64,000 nt of DNA from Oceanobacillus saliphilus (GCF_023522835.1 NZ_JALCZU010000006.1:124001-188000), one strand, 5' to 3'; shown: positions 8,150 through 17,172, counted from the first letter of the stretch. Notes: generated by a model from the sequence alone, not told the origin. A program made the numbers and translations.

Positions 8150-9454
8150 TTAATCTACAATCGTTACTTTAACTGTCCGTACACCCCAGTTTAACGCTTC
8201 CTGTCTTGTCGGTACAAATACATCAATCTTATTCCCTTTGATTGCACCACCGGTATCTCCTGCAGTTGCATAGCCATACCCTTCTACAAGTACAATACTG
8301 CCTAATGGAATCACATTTGGGTCTACTGCGATTACTTTTGCATCAGGATTTTTGTTTAAATCAATCCCCGTTGATGTCACACCGGAGCAGCCTGCACATC
8401 CGGCAGTATATGCTGTAGAAGTCATCGTAAATGTCTTGCTTTCTTTCTTATCTTCCTTTGGTTCTTCTTTTGATTCAGCTTTCGGTTCTTCTTTTTCCTG
8501 TACTTCTTCTTTTGGTACTGCTTTCGTTTCTTTTACTTCTTTTTTTGATTCCTGCTTAACAGGTGTTATCGTTTTATTTTCCTTCGGCTGTACTGTTTCT
8601 GCTTTCGTTTGTTTTGGCTCAACAGATGCTACCTGAACTAAAGCAGAATCATCTGCGGTTTCCTCTTTTTCCGCTGATTCAGCTTCAGCCATCGCGTTTT
8701 TAGCTACGATATTTTGTCTGACCTGGTTTTCAAGTGAAGCAAGCGTACTATCTTCCATTTCCAATTCATTTATTAATGCAGTTAATTCCTGTTTTTTATT
8801 TTCCAGTTGTTGTTTAGATACATCATTTTGCTTAATCTGCTGGCTGATGAATTCTTTGGCTTCTTCCTGTTCCAACTTCATTGCGTTTAACTCATTCAGC
8901 TTCTGTAATACTTCGCTACGGTTATCTTCTACCGCTTGCATATCATCTTGCTGCTGTTCCATTAAAGCTGCATCGGAATTCGTAATCTTGTTGACTGCTG
9001 TTACACGGCTTACAAAGTCATCGAAGCTTTGCGAACCGAATATAACTTCTAGATAACTGATTTTCCCACCCGTTTTCTGAGTGGATACGATACGCCCTTT
9101 CAGTATTTCATATCTTTCTTCAATTTTAGCTTCGAGTTCTTTTATCTCTTTTTCCAATTCGGATACCTCATCCAGCGTATCTTCTATATTACGCTCTGTT
9201 TCATCAACGAGGTTTTGATTTTCGATTAGCTGTTCATTAGCAAGTTGGAGTTCCTGATTTAATTTTTCAAGCTCTATTAAAATTTCCGCTACTTCACTTT
9301 CTGATTCTGAAAGATTTTCTTTTAATGAAGCACGATCATTACGAATTTCATCTAAATTGTTCGCGGATTCTGCAAAGGCTGGGACACTGAAGAATGAACC
9401 ACCTAGACCAACAATCATAATAAATGCAATCATGACTACGAAGGTTTTTCTCAT
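8150..9454 (-). CDS. Secreted coiled-coil / 3D-domain cell-wall protein (YocH/CwlO-like)
   Basis: 434 aa. A signal peptide (residues 1-28, ending AFA) is followed by a long coiled coil (about 30-250) like the N-terminal part of CwlO/PcsB proteins, a K/E/P-rich spacer (about 260-340) and a C-terminal 3D domain: TMTSTAYTAGC, STGIDLNKNP, AVDPNVIPLGS, YGYATAGDTGGAIKG and DVFVPTRQEALNWG, including the three aspartates that name the domain and form the lytic-transglycosylase-like active site. It likely acts on peptidoglycan during growth. Four cysteine-glycine positions (CAGC) lie near the domain start. GGGG at 5 bases before ATG. Confidence 0.88.
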   Translation of the reverse strand: MRKTFVVMIAFIMIVGLGGSFFSVPAFAESANNLDEIRNDRASLKENLSESESEVAEILIELEKLNQELQLANEQLIENQNLVDETERNIEDTLDEVSELEKEIKELEAKIEERYEILKGRIVSTQKTGGKISYLEVIFGSQSFDDFVSRVTAVNKITNSDAALMEQQQDDMQAVEDNRSEVLQKLNELNAMKLEQEEAKEFISQQIKQNDVSKQQLENKKQELTALINELEMEDSTLASLENQVRQNIVAKNAMAEAESAEKEETADDSALVQVASVEPKQTKAETVQPKENKTITPVKQESKKEVKETKAVPKEEVQEKEEPKAESKEEPKEDKKESKTFTMTSTAYTAGCAGCSGVTSTGIDLNKNPDAKVIAVDPNVIPLGSIVLVEGYGYATAGDTGGAIKGNKIDVFVPTRQEALNWGVRTVKVTIVD

Positions 9455-9602
9455 ATTTTCCCCTGCTTTCTAAAATCACATCTGCAATTTCTAGTTTTAT
9501 AACTTCATTTCGTCTGTTTGCAGTAATGTAACTATGTTTTTTCTATTACAAAATATTTCCATCCTAAGTAAAGGTAGTGTAACATCTGCACATGTCATTA
9601 AT

Positions 9603-9619
9603 ATTATAGTAATGTTACA
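9603..9619 (-). promoter_or_regulatory. Possible WalR box upstream of the 3D-domain gene
   Basis: Minus strand TGTAAC, 5 bases, TATAAT resembles the WalR direct repeat TGTWAH-N5-TGTWAH with one mismatch, 150 bases before the gene. YocH-type autolysins are known WalRK targets in B. subtilis. The sequence is AT-rich, so chance is a real alternative. Confidence 0.25.
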
Positions 9620-9699
9620 ATTTCATTTCATAGGGGAAAGCATGTTTTCTACCATACCGAAAATATCAAAATATCAAAATATCAACTTTAAATTGGATG

Positions 9700-9733
9700 T
9701 CAAAAAAACACGAGTATAAATACACTCGTGTTT
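9700..9733 (-). terminator. Terminator downstream of the ABC exporter genes
   Basis: AAACACGAGT / ACTCGTGTTT, 10-bp perfect stem with a 7-base loop, followed on the minus strand by seven T. It lies about 120 bases after the ATPase stop. Confidence 0.75.
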
Positions 9734-9738
9734 AATAG

Positions 9739-9770
9739 GTGCCTGTCACTCCCCGAATTTTGTCCAATAA
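9739..9770 (+). repeat. 32-base dispersed repeat, copy 2
   Basis: GGTGCCTGTCACTCC then CCGAATTTTGTCC. Nearly identical to the copy at 13385; the two stand in direct orientation on either side of the ABC exporter genes. Confidence 0.8.
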
Positions 9771-9849
9771 AGTAATGCTTATTTTCTTCACAATCCATTT
9801 CTTATTGCAAAGACTTAGCTTTAAACTTATCAACTAGATGAATGGAAGA

Positions 9850-10617
9850 TTAAAATCTATTTTCCACTAACCATTTCATAATGCTTTCTTCTCTATCTTT
9901 CCCATCATCATGCTGTGCATCGTATTTACTCATTTTCTTCTGCGCGACAATATTTCCATCTACCATAAACAATACCCTATCGGTTTTAGCAGCCACCTTT
10001 GCATCATGCGTAACAAGCATTATGGTTGTCCCGTTTTTATTAATCTCTGCAAGAATAGACATAATCTTTGCTGCTGATTTGGAATCCAATGCTCCAGTCG
10101 GTTCATCTCCAAATAAGATGTCCGGATCATTTATCAATGCTCTGCAAATGGCGACTCTCTGCAGCTGTCCACCCGAGCCTTGCGTGATATGGTTATCTGC
10201 AAGCTGTGCAATTTCTGTCATATCCAACAGTTTTTTTGCTTTTTGATATACCACCTTTTTATTTGCATCTTTTGATACCAGTGCAGGAAACATAACATTG
10301 TCAATCAGTGACAGATTTTTTAATAGATGAATATCCTGAAAGATAAACCCCATGTGTCTCAGTCGTAACTTCGCCAGTTCTTCTTCTTTTAGTCTACCTA
10401 TTTCGCGGCCTTTAAATTTCACACTGCCAGCAGTAATTCGATCCATACCGCTTATATTATAAAGCAGTGTTGATTTCCCGCTTCCGGATGGCCCCATGAC
10501 CGATACAAATTCACCTTCTTCAATCTCCAAGTTTACACCCTTTAAGATATTAAGGTAATTATTTTTTCCTAATTCTACTTTTTTGCTCATACTTCTTGCT
10601 TCTAAAATACTGCTCAT
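9850..10617 (-). CDS. ABC exporter ATPase, BceA/LolD-like
   Basis: 255 aa nucleotide-binding subunit of the MacB/BceA class. Walker A is GPSGSGKST (about 42-50), the Q-loop lies in FIFQDIHLL, the signature is QGSGGQLQR with Gly in place of the usual first Leu, Walker B is ILFGDEPTGALDS and the switch His is in MLVTHDAK. A 28-residue C-terminal extension rich in Asp, Glu and Lys is unusual. The partner permease gene lies upstream across a 153-base gap. Such pairs either expel or detect peptide antibiotics; no BceRS-type kinase or regulator gene is adjacent, so the role is uncertain. GGAGG precedes the ATG by 7 bases. Confidence 0.88.
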   Translation of the reverse strand: MSSILEARSMSKKVELGKNNYLNILKGVNLEIEEGEFVSVMGPSGSGKSTLLYNISGMDRITAGSVKFKGREIGRLKEEELAKLRLRHMGFIFQDIHLLKNLSLIDNVMFPALVSKDANKKVVYQKAKKLLDMTEIAQLADNHITQGSGGQLQRVAICRALINDPDILFGDEPTGALDSKSAAKIMSILAEINKNGTTIMLVTHDAKVAAKTDRVLFMVDGNIVAQKKMSKYDAQHDDGKDREESIMKWLVENRF

Positions 10618-10770
10618 ATCTATTCCTCCAATGCCAAATTGGTAAAGTAAACGCTACAGTCATTACTACATTTTCAGGAATCTGCACTCTTATTGTTTCG
10701 TTTCCTTTCACGCAGAAAACTTTTCTACGTTCGCATATACGCTTCCTGCCCGGACCGTTTTCAGCCCGTT

Positions 10771-13131
10771 TTAACTTCTCATTACAATTGATAAATCATC
10801 TTCTGCTGATACGTTACAGCACACGAAAATTGTAAACCAAACAACTGCAATAAGTGCTAATGGAAAGAGGAGCCAAGTCTGCCATGCAACAATAACAAGC
10901 TCTATTTTTGAAGCACCCATCGTGGACAGTGCCATACTTACAAGAGATTCCCCTAAATAATTTGAAGCCAGCACTCCAACGATGATTCCAAATAGGAGTA
11001 CCATCAACGTTCCTGCCATATATTGGTTTTGTATATGTTTAGAAGTTAATCCCACACTCCGCATGATTGCAATCTGGGACATGTCCTTTGATAATAACAT
11101 CCTAAGGAATAATGCAGTGATTAATACAGCAATGATGAATGCAATTGCGATTGCACCTAAAACAATGACGCTCATCTGATCAATGATATTCCCAAGCGTC
11201 TGTCGAGTATATTCTTCTATATCATTTACCTGAGCAGATTCATAAGCATTCTGATAATACTTCATTTTCTCATGAATATCTGCTTCTGGAGACACATCCA
11301 TGCTAACAATATACCAAAGAACCGCATCTTGATTTACCTCAAGACTGTTATCCGCCTTCGCTGTTTTCCCTCCATTTGTTATATCCTGATAAATACCACT
11401 TACTTTCAAAGTCTTTTCTGTCCCGCCTACCTTAACCGCTATTTTATCTCCCACGTTCTTGTTTAATCCGTCTTCCTGTGCATTGGCAAAGGAGAGCGCG
11501 ATTTCCCCTTCATCCTCTGGAGCGCTTCCTTCCAGATAATTTAGAGGAAACACCGAAAAATCGCCTGTTTCAATATAAATATAGTCCCAGGAACCTTCTG
11601 TATTTTTGACCTGGTAAGAACTTGTGATAGACGCCGCATGCTTTTCAATTTCCGGATCATTTTCCAGCTCTTTCTGTAGCTTTTCAAAATCATCTGTAAT
11701 CGTATCTGTTCTTCGAAGATCAATTCTCATGTCGGATTTCCCTATTCCCATGTATGTGGAAAATTCCGGTGAATTCATCGTGTTATATATATTTAAGGGA
11801 AGTATCGCTATAAATGTGCATACAATAAAAATAAAAAATAGTAATCTGTATAAACCGAAACGTTTCCATACGTCCCTGACACCCATATATAGATTGGTGC
11901 TGAAAAATTTGTTCTTAAGCAGTGGAAAACTGTACTTTCGATTCTTTCTTCGCTCCATGATATCGGAACGTAATGCTTCCACCGCAGATATTTTATCAAT
12001 TTTTTTGAGTACATGTCTGCAATACATTACAATCATGATATAGACAACTAATGGAGCTACAAGAGAGAGTACATATTTTAAATTCCCTGATAGATCCGAA
12101 GCTATGTAAAGCCTCATATTCCCGTTAAAAAGATTTACCACTGCAAAGGAAAGCAGATACCCTATAATGCCGCCCGCGGCTGCCATGACTCTATATTTGT
12201 TCAAATATACCTTCTTTATATCCTTTTTCGATATTCCTATTGCTTTCATCACACCGATTTCTCTTAAATCTTCATCAATCGTTGCCAGAAACGTAAGTCT
12301 GATGCAGAGTGCCGCTATAATAATCAATAGAATACTGATTAGTATAATCACCATTGCAATCGCTGTATCTGACATGGCATTAAACAGCAAAAATATTGTT
12401 CCTCCAATTGTAGGTCCGTTTGCTGGAAGACCTGCTTCAAAATAGGCAGTCTGAACCGCATTCACATCCCCGTTTTCAGTCAGTTTAAATTCGATAAGAT
12501 ATTCCAGTTCCCCTGCCTGTTCTCTGCGCATTTCATCATAGTCCTGCTTATTGATAACAAACCGTTTCGATGAAGTAAAGGAAGAATTCATCTCATAATC
12601 CCTTGCATAATCTGAAATGATAAACGCTTTTTGATACTCTCCATTTTTCACCGTGATCGGATCACCTATTTTTAAGTCATATTGTTCCATGAAATAGATA
12701 GGAACGGCAACAAACCCTTCCTGGACATCCAGCTTTTCATTATCCAAATCTAATATAAAATCAAATTTATTATTCTGTACGACAAATGAAATGTCCTGTA
12801 CTGTTCCAGCCATCGTATTATTATTGCCATAGTGAATATGACTTCCATCAAAATTAAGTAGGACCATTGTCTCCTGCATCCCTATGTGTTCACGGTGTTC
12901 TTTTGTAAATTGATCGATTTCCTCCTGGTCATATTCACCAGAATGCATCTGCGTAATGTCAGCAGGCATGGCATGTTCCTGCAGTTCCGACATTGACTGT
13001 ATCAGATTTGCAATATTATTTATGGCACTGGCTCCTAAAAGAACTGCCAGAGTTATAAATATAAATACTGTGCCAGTGATGATTTTCTTCCTGTAGAAAT
13101 CATTTTTCACCATTTTTATAAACAAAATCAT
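10771..13131 (-). CDS. ABC exporter permease with two FtsX domains
   Basis: 786 aa membrane subunit paired with the BceA-like ATPase. Layout: one N-terminal helix (about 18-38), a large external domain (about 45-240), three helices of the first FtsX domain (about 245-385, with the coupling motif GVMKAIGISKKDIKKVY), a helix near 430, a second external domain (about 455-655) and a second FtsX set (about 660-780, with IAIMRSVGLTSKHIQ). Ten helices in all, but arranged as two repeats with two external domains, unlike BceB, which has one large external loop. Thus it is closer to the LolC/YknZ-like duplicated permeases. The ribosome site before the ATG is weak (GAGG one base away), and the second Met at codon 7 is no better. 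Confidence 0.85.
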   Translation of the reverse strand: MILFIKMVKNDFYRKKIITGTVFIFITLAVLLGASAINNIANLIQSMSELQEHAMPADITQMHSGEYDQEEIDQFTKEHREHIGMQETMVLLNFDGSHIHYGNNNTMAGTVQDISFVVQNNKFDFILDLDNEKLDVQEGFVAVPIYFMEQYDLKIGDPITVKNGEYQKAFIISDYARDYEMNSSFTSSKRFVINKQDYDEMRREQAGELEYLIEFKLTENGDVNAVQTAYFEAGLPANGPTIGGTIFLLFNAMSDTAIAMVIILISILLIIIAALCIRLTFLATIDEDLREIGVMKAIGISKKDIKKVYLNKYRVMAAAGGIIGYLLSFAVVNLFNGNMRLYIASDLSGNLKYVLSLVAPLVVYIMIVMYCRHVLKKIDKISAVEALRSDIMERRKNRKYSFPLLKNKFFSTNLYMGVRDVWKRFGLYRLLFFIFIVCTFIAILPLNIYNTMNSPEFSTYMGIGKSDMRIDLRRTDTITDDFEKLQKELENDPEIEKHAASITSSYQVKNTEGSWDYIYIETGDFSVFPLNYLEGSAPEDEGEIALSFANAQEDGLNKNVGDKIAVKVGGTEKTLKVSGIYQDITNGGKTAKADNSLEVNQDAVLWYIVSMDVSPEADIHEKMKYYQNAYESAQVNDIEEYTRQTLGNIIDQMSVIVLGAIAIAFIIAVLITALFLRMLLSKDMSQIAIMRSVGLTSKHIQNQYMAGTLMVLLFGIIVGVLASNYLGESLVSMALSTMGASKIELVIVAWQTWLLFPLALIAVVWFTIFVCCNVSAEDDLSIVMRS

Positions 13132-13314
13132 TCCTCTTCTCTAACAGTTTTTCTAATTTTATATAGATGAAGCTATCTTCCCTCTTTTCACTACTCCCAT
13201 TTAGAATTACAAGCAAATTTTACCATCAATCCTTTATACTTTCTATACACCTTAAGTTTAAATTAACGTCAGTCTTAAGCCTTACATTAGCTTTATTACC
13301 GCTATTTAAATGAA

Positions 13315-13343
13315 TTATTATGCCATATCCGGAAAATTGTTAA
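13315..13343 (-). promoter_or_regulatory. Candidate promoter of the ABC exporter
   Basis: TTAACA (-35, 13338-13343), 17-base spacer and TAATAA (-10, 13315-13320), about 185 bases before the permease ATG. The long leader has no open frame. Confidence 0.4.
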
Positions 13344-13384
13344 ACTATTTTTACATGATTATAAAAATCCCTTAAGTTACCTCT

Positions 13385-13416
13385 AGTGCCTGTCACTCCC
13401 CGAATTATGTCGAATA
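13385..13416 (+). repeat. 32-base dispersed repeat, copy 3
   Basis: AGTGCCTGTCACTCC then CCGAATTATGTCG. It differs from the copy at 9739 at only a few positions and sits just upstream of the exporter promoter. The gap between permease and exchanger genes (13132-13604) holds this repeat, the promoter and one terminator, and nothing else recognisable. Confidence 0.8.
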
Positions 13417-13523
13417 ATATTTTTAATTTAGCATATTTACCCTTCTATCTTATTTCCACAATTGGTAGATAGCATTACTCTATATTTTAAATTTATCTCA
13501 GGAGGAAAAGAAGCTAGTCACTT

Positions 13524-13560
13524 AAAAAAACATGCCCTCTCCATATGGAGAAGACATGTT
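13524..13560 (-). terminator. Terminator of the cation exchanger gene
   Basis: AACATG ... CTCCATATGGAG ... CATGTT forms a long stem with a small internal bulge, followed on the minus strand by a run of seven T. Confidence 0.75.
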
Positions 13561-13604
13561 GTAATCCTAAAGGGAATTCCTGTCTTATACTTCAGTCCTT
13601 CAAT

Positions 13605-14621
13605 CTAGCCAATGAAAATAAAGTAGGAGACAACAAAATACCCTACAACCGTGATAATCGAAGGCAAACTATACAACCATAAAGATGCTGAACGCTTTCT
13701 CATTAGTGCCCAAATAAGCACAACAGACAAAATGGATATCCCAATTGCGGTATACAAATTTGACCAGGAGACATCAGCCAAAATCGATCCGCCTTGATAT
13801 ACTACATCCGAAACAGCTATGATCACCATATTGAACATATTGCTTCCCAGAATGGAACCAACAGCCATATTGGGGTTTTTCAAACGAAAAGCAGCATAGA
13901 CAGAGACTGCTTCTGGTAAAGAGGTTGTTGCGGCAATAAGAAAACTTCCGACAAAACTTGAACCAAGACCAGTTATAATCGCAATCCGATCACCTGTCAC
14001 AGAAAGCACACTACCAGCTGCCATAATAATTACAGCAGCAACCACAAAACCGGTAACCGCTCCTCTTAAAGAGACTGCTTTCTTATTTACAGGGGTTTCC
14101 AATTGCTTGTCCGATGTCTCCTCTGCCGGAGGTGAAGGCAATTGACTGATGATGATCATCCCGATTATGTATCCAAGCAGAATCAATAATGAATCAACAC
14201 CAATTCCCAAAATCGTAGCGTCTACTTTAATAACAAGTGCCAACGTAACCATTAACATTAAAAATAGACCGAGGATCGCAGAATAAATATGATTTCTACT
14301 TACGAGATAATACAACTGTTTTCTTCTAAAAAACAAATCAAATACAGCGATAATCAAGAGATTAAATAGATTCGAACCAAGCATATTACCAATCGCAATA
14401 TCAACATTTCCGATTATTACTGCTGAAAAACTCGTCGTAATCTCGGGAAGCGATGTAGCTCCCGCCAATAATATCGTACCGACCATCATACCGCCCATCG
14501 CGCTCTTTTTACTAATTACATCCGCATACTGTGATAACTTCATCGCAGTAAACACGGTTACAATTGCTGCCAATATAAAAAAGAAAAATACCAAAATCCC
14601 ACTCCTTGCAAATATGTCCAT
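13605..14621 (-). CDS. Sodium/calcium-type cation exchanger (CaCA family, YrbG-like)
   Basis: 338 aa with about ten membrane helices in two related halves. Each half has the alpha-repeat of the family: GATSLPEITTSFSAVIIG with IGNMLGSNLFN (about 54-88), and ATTSLPEAVSVYAAF with VGSILGSNMFN (about 230-266). The two glutamates in the SLPE motifs are the ion-binding residues and both are present. The halves are joined by a cytosolic loop near residues 155-185. It should exchange Ca2+ or another divalent ion against Na+ or H+. Ribosome site is weak (GGAAAAG, 11 bases). Monocistronic. Confidence 0.9.
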   Translation of the reverse strand: MDIFARSGILVFFFFILAAIVTVFTAMKLSQYADVISKKSAMGGMMVGTILLAGATSLPEITTSFSAVIIGNVDIAIGNMLGSNLFNLLIIAVFDLFFRRKQLYYLVSRNHIYSAILGLFLMLMVTLALVIKVDATILGIGVDSLLILLGYIIGMIIISQLPSPPAEETSDKQLETPVNKKAVSLRGAVTGFVVAAVIIMAAGSVLSVTGDRIAIITGLGSSFVGSFLIAATTSLPEAVSVYAAFRLKNPNMAVGSILGSNMFNMVIIAVSDVVYQGGSILADVSWSNLYTAIGISILSVVLIWALMRKRSASLWLYSLPSIITVVGYFVVSYFIFIG

Positions 14622-14831
14622 TTCAAATCTGGCTTTTCCAAATAGACTTCATTAATGATAACATGAACTGATAGAGCGCTCTTTTTTAAAAGCCATGAAC
14701 CGTATTTCTTTACCTTTTTTTCTTCTCATTCAAACCTTACGTTTCAATTAAATGAAATGATATTCCAACTTTATACACTCAGCCTTTCCATCTTGCATCC
14801 ATTACATTCCATGTTCATGCTAATTTACCAT

Positions 14832-14865
14832 GAAAAAACCCTTTGAAATTTCATGTCCAAAGGGT
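14832..14865 (-). terminator. Second hairpin downstream of tmRNA
   Basis: ACCCTTTG / CAAAGGGT stem with a 12-base loop, followed on the minus strand by six T. It lies 120 bases past the tmRNA 3' end, with no gene between, so it may be a backup terminator or the end of an unseen short RNA. The rest of the 14622-14960 gap shows no gene. Confidence 0.5.
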
Positions 14866-14960
14866 GAGAACGGTTTACTACTCTACTATTCCGAAAAATT
14901 TCTGTTAAGAAAGTAAGTTTTGCATTCTTTATTTGAAGAAAAGTTTTTTAAGTTTTAGAA

Positions 14961-14993
14961 AAACAAAAAACCACCAATATTATGTATTGGTGG
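14961..14993 (-). terminator. Terminator overlapping the tmRNA 3' end
   Basis: CCACCAATA / TATTGGTGG stem followed by TTTTTTG. The 5' arm uses the last bases of the RNA including its encoded CCA end, so the terminator must be trimmed to produce the mature acceptor. Confidence 0.8.
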
Positions 14994-15349
14994 AGACGGT
15001 GGGAATCGAACCCACGTCCAGAGATATCGGCACTCAGGCCTCTACACGCTTAGTTGATATATTATAGTTCGCTAATTCTTCAGCCTATCAACAGGCTTTA
15101 GAGCAGCTAGTCTGATTCATTTCAACTACCGATCCTCAGACGGTGGATGGCAGTATAGCCCGCTTCATTTGAGACCCTTCAATCTGCCACACGGGCGATG
15201 CCAGGAAGGATCGCTTTAGGCTACTTACGCAGCTGCTAAAGCAGGTTGATTAGTTTTGCCAGTTATTATAGGCGTGTAACGTTTTACGAGTCGTAACCTC
15301 GACGTGCAACCTGAGCTCAAACTACCCCTGTCGAATCCGTAACGTCCCC
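14988..15349 (-). ncRNA. ssrA: Transfer-messenger RNA (tmRNA)
   Basis: 362 bases. The 5' end GGGGACGTTACGGATTCGAC and the 3' end with GTGGGTTCGA ... CGTCTCCACCA are the universal tRNA-like ends, and CCA is encoded. The middle holds the tag reading frame and pseudoknot-like pairs such as AGCCTAAAGCGATCC. It rescues stalled ribosomes with SmpB, whose gene is 112 bases upstream. An own promoter with good -10 and -35 boxes precedes it, so it can be made independently of smpB. Confidence 0.97.
15225..15260 (-). other. tmRNA proteolysis-tag reading frame
   Basis: Codons read GKTNQPALAAA then TAA, preceded by CTG; with the charged alanine the tag is A-GKTNQPALAAA. It is shorter than the B. subtilis tag as I know it and ends in three alanines instead of ALAA, yet keeps the hydrophobic-Ala-Ala end used by ClpXP. 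Confidence 0.9.
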
Positions 15350-15406
15350 ATAAAAGAGAAACGCTCGGTAAAACACTGAGCATTGTTTAAATTTCCTACA
15401 ACTCTT

Positions 15407-15434
15407 ATTATAACAGAATCCAAGTTAAAATCAA
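15407..15434 (-). promoter_or_regulatory. tmRNA promoter
   Basis: TTGATT (-35, 15429-15434), 16-base spacer, TATAAT (-10, 15407-15412), about 58 bases before the mature RNA. A GCTC/GAGC hairpin lies in the trimmed leader. Confidence 0.75.
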
Positions 15435-15460
15435 TGGGTGGAAGGATTTACAAGTGTGTG

Positions 15461-15928
15461 TTATCTAACATGCTCTTTAATCGCACGATCGACATCACGT
15501 TTCATTTGTTTCCTTTTCAGATCCTCACGTTTGTCGTATTTCTTCTTACCTTTCCCTAACCCAATCAGCACTTTTGCATATCCATTTTTAATATAGATTT
15601 TCAAGGGGACAAGTGCATAACCCTGCTGCTGCGTTAAACCGATTAATTTGTCGATCTCTTGTCGATGCAGCAGAAGCTTGCGGGTTCTGGTAGGGTCATG
15701 ATTATAACGATTCCCCTGCTCATACTCAGCAATATGCAGATTGACAAGCTGCACTTCACCACGTCTGTCAATTCTTGCATGGGAATCTTTTAAATTTACT
15801 CGACCATTCCGCAGTGACTTAATCTCCGTTCCTTGTAATACGATCCCTGCTTCATATGTCTCTTCGATTAAAAAATCATGTCTTGCTTTTTTATTTTGTG
15901 TAATCGTTTTTCCATGTCCTTTTGGCAT
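15461..15928 (-). CDS. smpB: SsrA-binding protein SmpB
   Basis: 155 aa, the usual length. It binds the tRNA-like part of tmRNA and delivers it to stalled ribosomes. Family marks: [17 protein letters not shown] at the start, [20 protein letters not shown] (about 31-50), [20 protein letters not shown] (about 69-88) and the basic tail from [18 protein letters not shown] onward, needed for decoding-centre contact. GGAGG lies 9 bases before the ATG. tmRNA is downstream; the usual upstream partner rnr is here separated by a ZIP transporter gene. Confidence 0.97.
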   Translation of the reverse strand: MPKGHGKTITQNKKARHDFLIEETYEAGIVLQGTEIKSLRNGRVNLKDSHARIDRRGEVQLVNLHIAEYEQGNRYNHDPTRTRKLLLHRQEIDKLIGLTQQQGYALVPLKIYIKNGYAKVLIGLGKGKKKYDKREDLKRKQMKRDVDRAIKEHVR

Positions 15929-16005
15929 ACATGTTTCCTCCTACTGCTTACCATAGAACTTCATTTTACCAAAGATTCTGCCTGAATCCAATTAGAATAC
16001 ATTCT

Positions 16006-16812
16006 CTACCCCAAGAGTATCAGGCTGACAGCCATAATTGCCATTCCCACAATTACTCCATAAATGGACATATGTGCTTCATCATATCTTTTTGCAGCAG
16101 GAAGTAATTCATCCAACGAGATAAATACCATTATCCCCGCCACCATGGCAAAGACAATGCCGAATAGTGTTTCACTCAAGAAGGGCATCAAAATCGCAAA
16201 CGCTACAATAGCTCCAATCGGTTCTGCAAGTCCTGACAGAAAAGACAGTTTAAACGCTTTTTTCTTACTTCCGGTAGCATAATAAATCGGAACAGATACA
16301 GCAATTCCTTCTGGTATGTTATGAATGGCAACTGCTATCGCTATGGCCACACCGATTGTTGGATCCTCTAATGTGGATATGAAGGTGGCAATCCCTTCAG
16401 GAAAATTATGGATTGCTATGGCGAGTGCAGTAAACATACCCATTTTCATCAAATCCGGATCATTCATTGGCTGTTTCGGTTTTTCCATATCCTCTACTTT
16501 TTTAACTTCATGTGGATTCGTATATTTCGGAATGAATTTGTCTATCAACCCAATTAATAGCATACCACCAAAAAATCCGATGATTGTCATCCAGTATCCT
16601 TCTGTTTCACCCATAGATGAAGTAAGTGCATCTTTTGCTTTAAAAAATATTTCGACCATCGATACGTAGATCATAACACCCGCAGATAAACCTAAAGCAA
16701 AGGACAGAAATTTCGTATTTGTTGTTTTGGCAAAAAAAGCAAGTAAACTTCCTACCCCTGTTGCAAGACCTGCAAACAATGTTAATAGGAAGGCAAGTAA
16801 AACATTATCCAT
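16006..16812 (-). CDS. ZIP-family divalent metal transporter (ZupT-like)
   Basis: 268 aa with eight membrane helices. The paired family motifs are AIAIHNFPEGIATFIS (about 135-150) and AVAIHNIPEGIAVSVPIYYATG with GLAEPIGA further on; the His, Asn and Glu residues form the binuclear metal site. A charged loop with KKVEDMEKPKQP lies between helices three and four, but the usual His-rich loop is absent. Zn2+ or a similar ion is the likely cargo. Start taken at the ATG 16812 (GGAGGG 7 bases upstream); a longer frame upstream runs into a repeat. The gene lies between smpB and rnr, which are neighbours in B. subtilis. Confidence 0.9.
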   Translation of the reverse strand: MDNVLLAFLLTLFAGLATGVGSLLAFFAKTTNTKFLSFALGLSAGVMIYVSMVEIFFKAKDALTSSMGETEGYWMTIIGFFGGMLLIGLIDKFIPKYTNPHEVKKVEDMEKPKQPMNDPDLMKMGMFTALAIAIHNFPEGIATFISTLEDPTIGVAIAIAVAIHNIPEGIAVSVPIYYATGSKKKAFKLSFLSGLAEPIGAIVAFAILMPFLSETLFGIVFAMVAGIMVFISLDELLPAAKRYDEAHMSIYGVIVGMAIMAVSLILLG

Positions 16813-16859
16813 GGGTATCCCTCCAAATAACTTACACAAAAGCTGCTCCATTTCTATAT

Positions 16860-16954
16860 TTAGAACTTTTGTTTTGGTTGTCACCAAGTCTTTCGGTGAC
16901 AGCCCTCGTTAAACTTTATGCAGCAGGTTTGTAGGTCTATTCTTTCCTACCCGC
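16860..16954 (+). repeat. 88-base hairpin repeat, copy 3 (near complete)
   Basis: Contains GGTTGTCACC, a 9-base loop, GGTGACAGCC (10-bp stem with one G-U pair), then TTTATGCAGCAGG and a second weaker hairpin GTAGG...CCTAC. It lies 48 bases upstream of the ZIP gene start. Sequence between this copy and the next (16955-17172) shows no gene or clear site. Confidence 0.75.
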
Positions 16955-17172
16955 TAAAAAACATTATATTTTTGATTAGTATATAAAGTAGTTTATAGGA
17001 CAATTAGTTAGGTGTCAACAAATAGTTTTCCTGAGGGCAACTTTTGATAACCTAGTATATGCACCATACAGCAATTTGATAACCATGTTTTTTACTTTTA
17101 ACGTGCAATTCAATTTTTAGCCCTTGGACGGTTGCATTAGTTGAAGTAAGATAGCTTATACTTTATTACTTG

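Noticed and set aside
8352-8636. Plus-strand Ser/Phe-rich open frame of about 94 codons
   Set aside because: It is antisense to the low-complexity Lys/Glu/Pro linker of the 3D-domain protein; composition artefact.
9660-9690. ATATCAAA tandem triplication (AAAATATC repeated three times)
   Set aside because: Short AT-rich tandem repeat; no spacers and no direct repeats of CRISPR size, no sign of function.
14870-14960. Possible small RNA between the two hairpins behind tmRNA
   Set aside because: No promoter boxes could be found on the minus strand within the short interval; read-through past the first tmRNA terminator explains the second.
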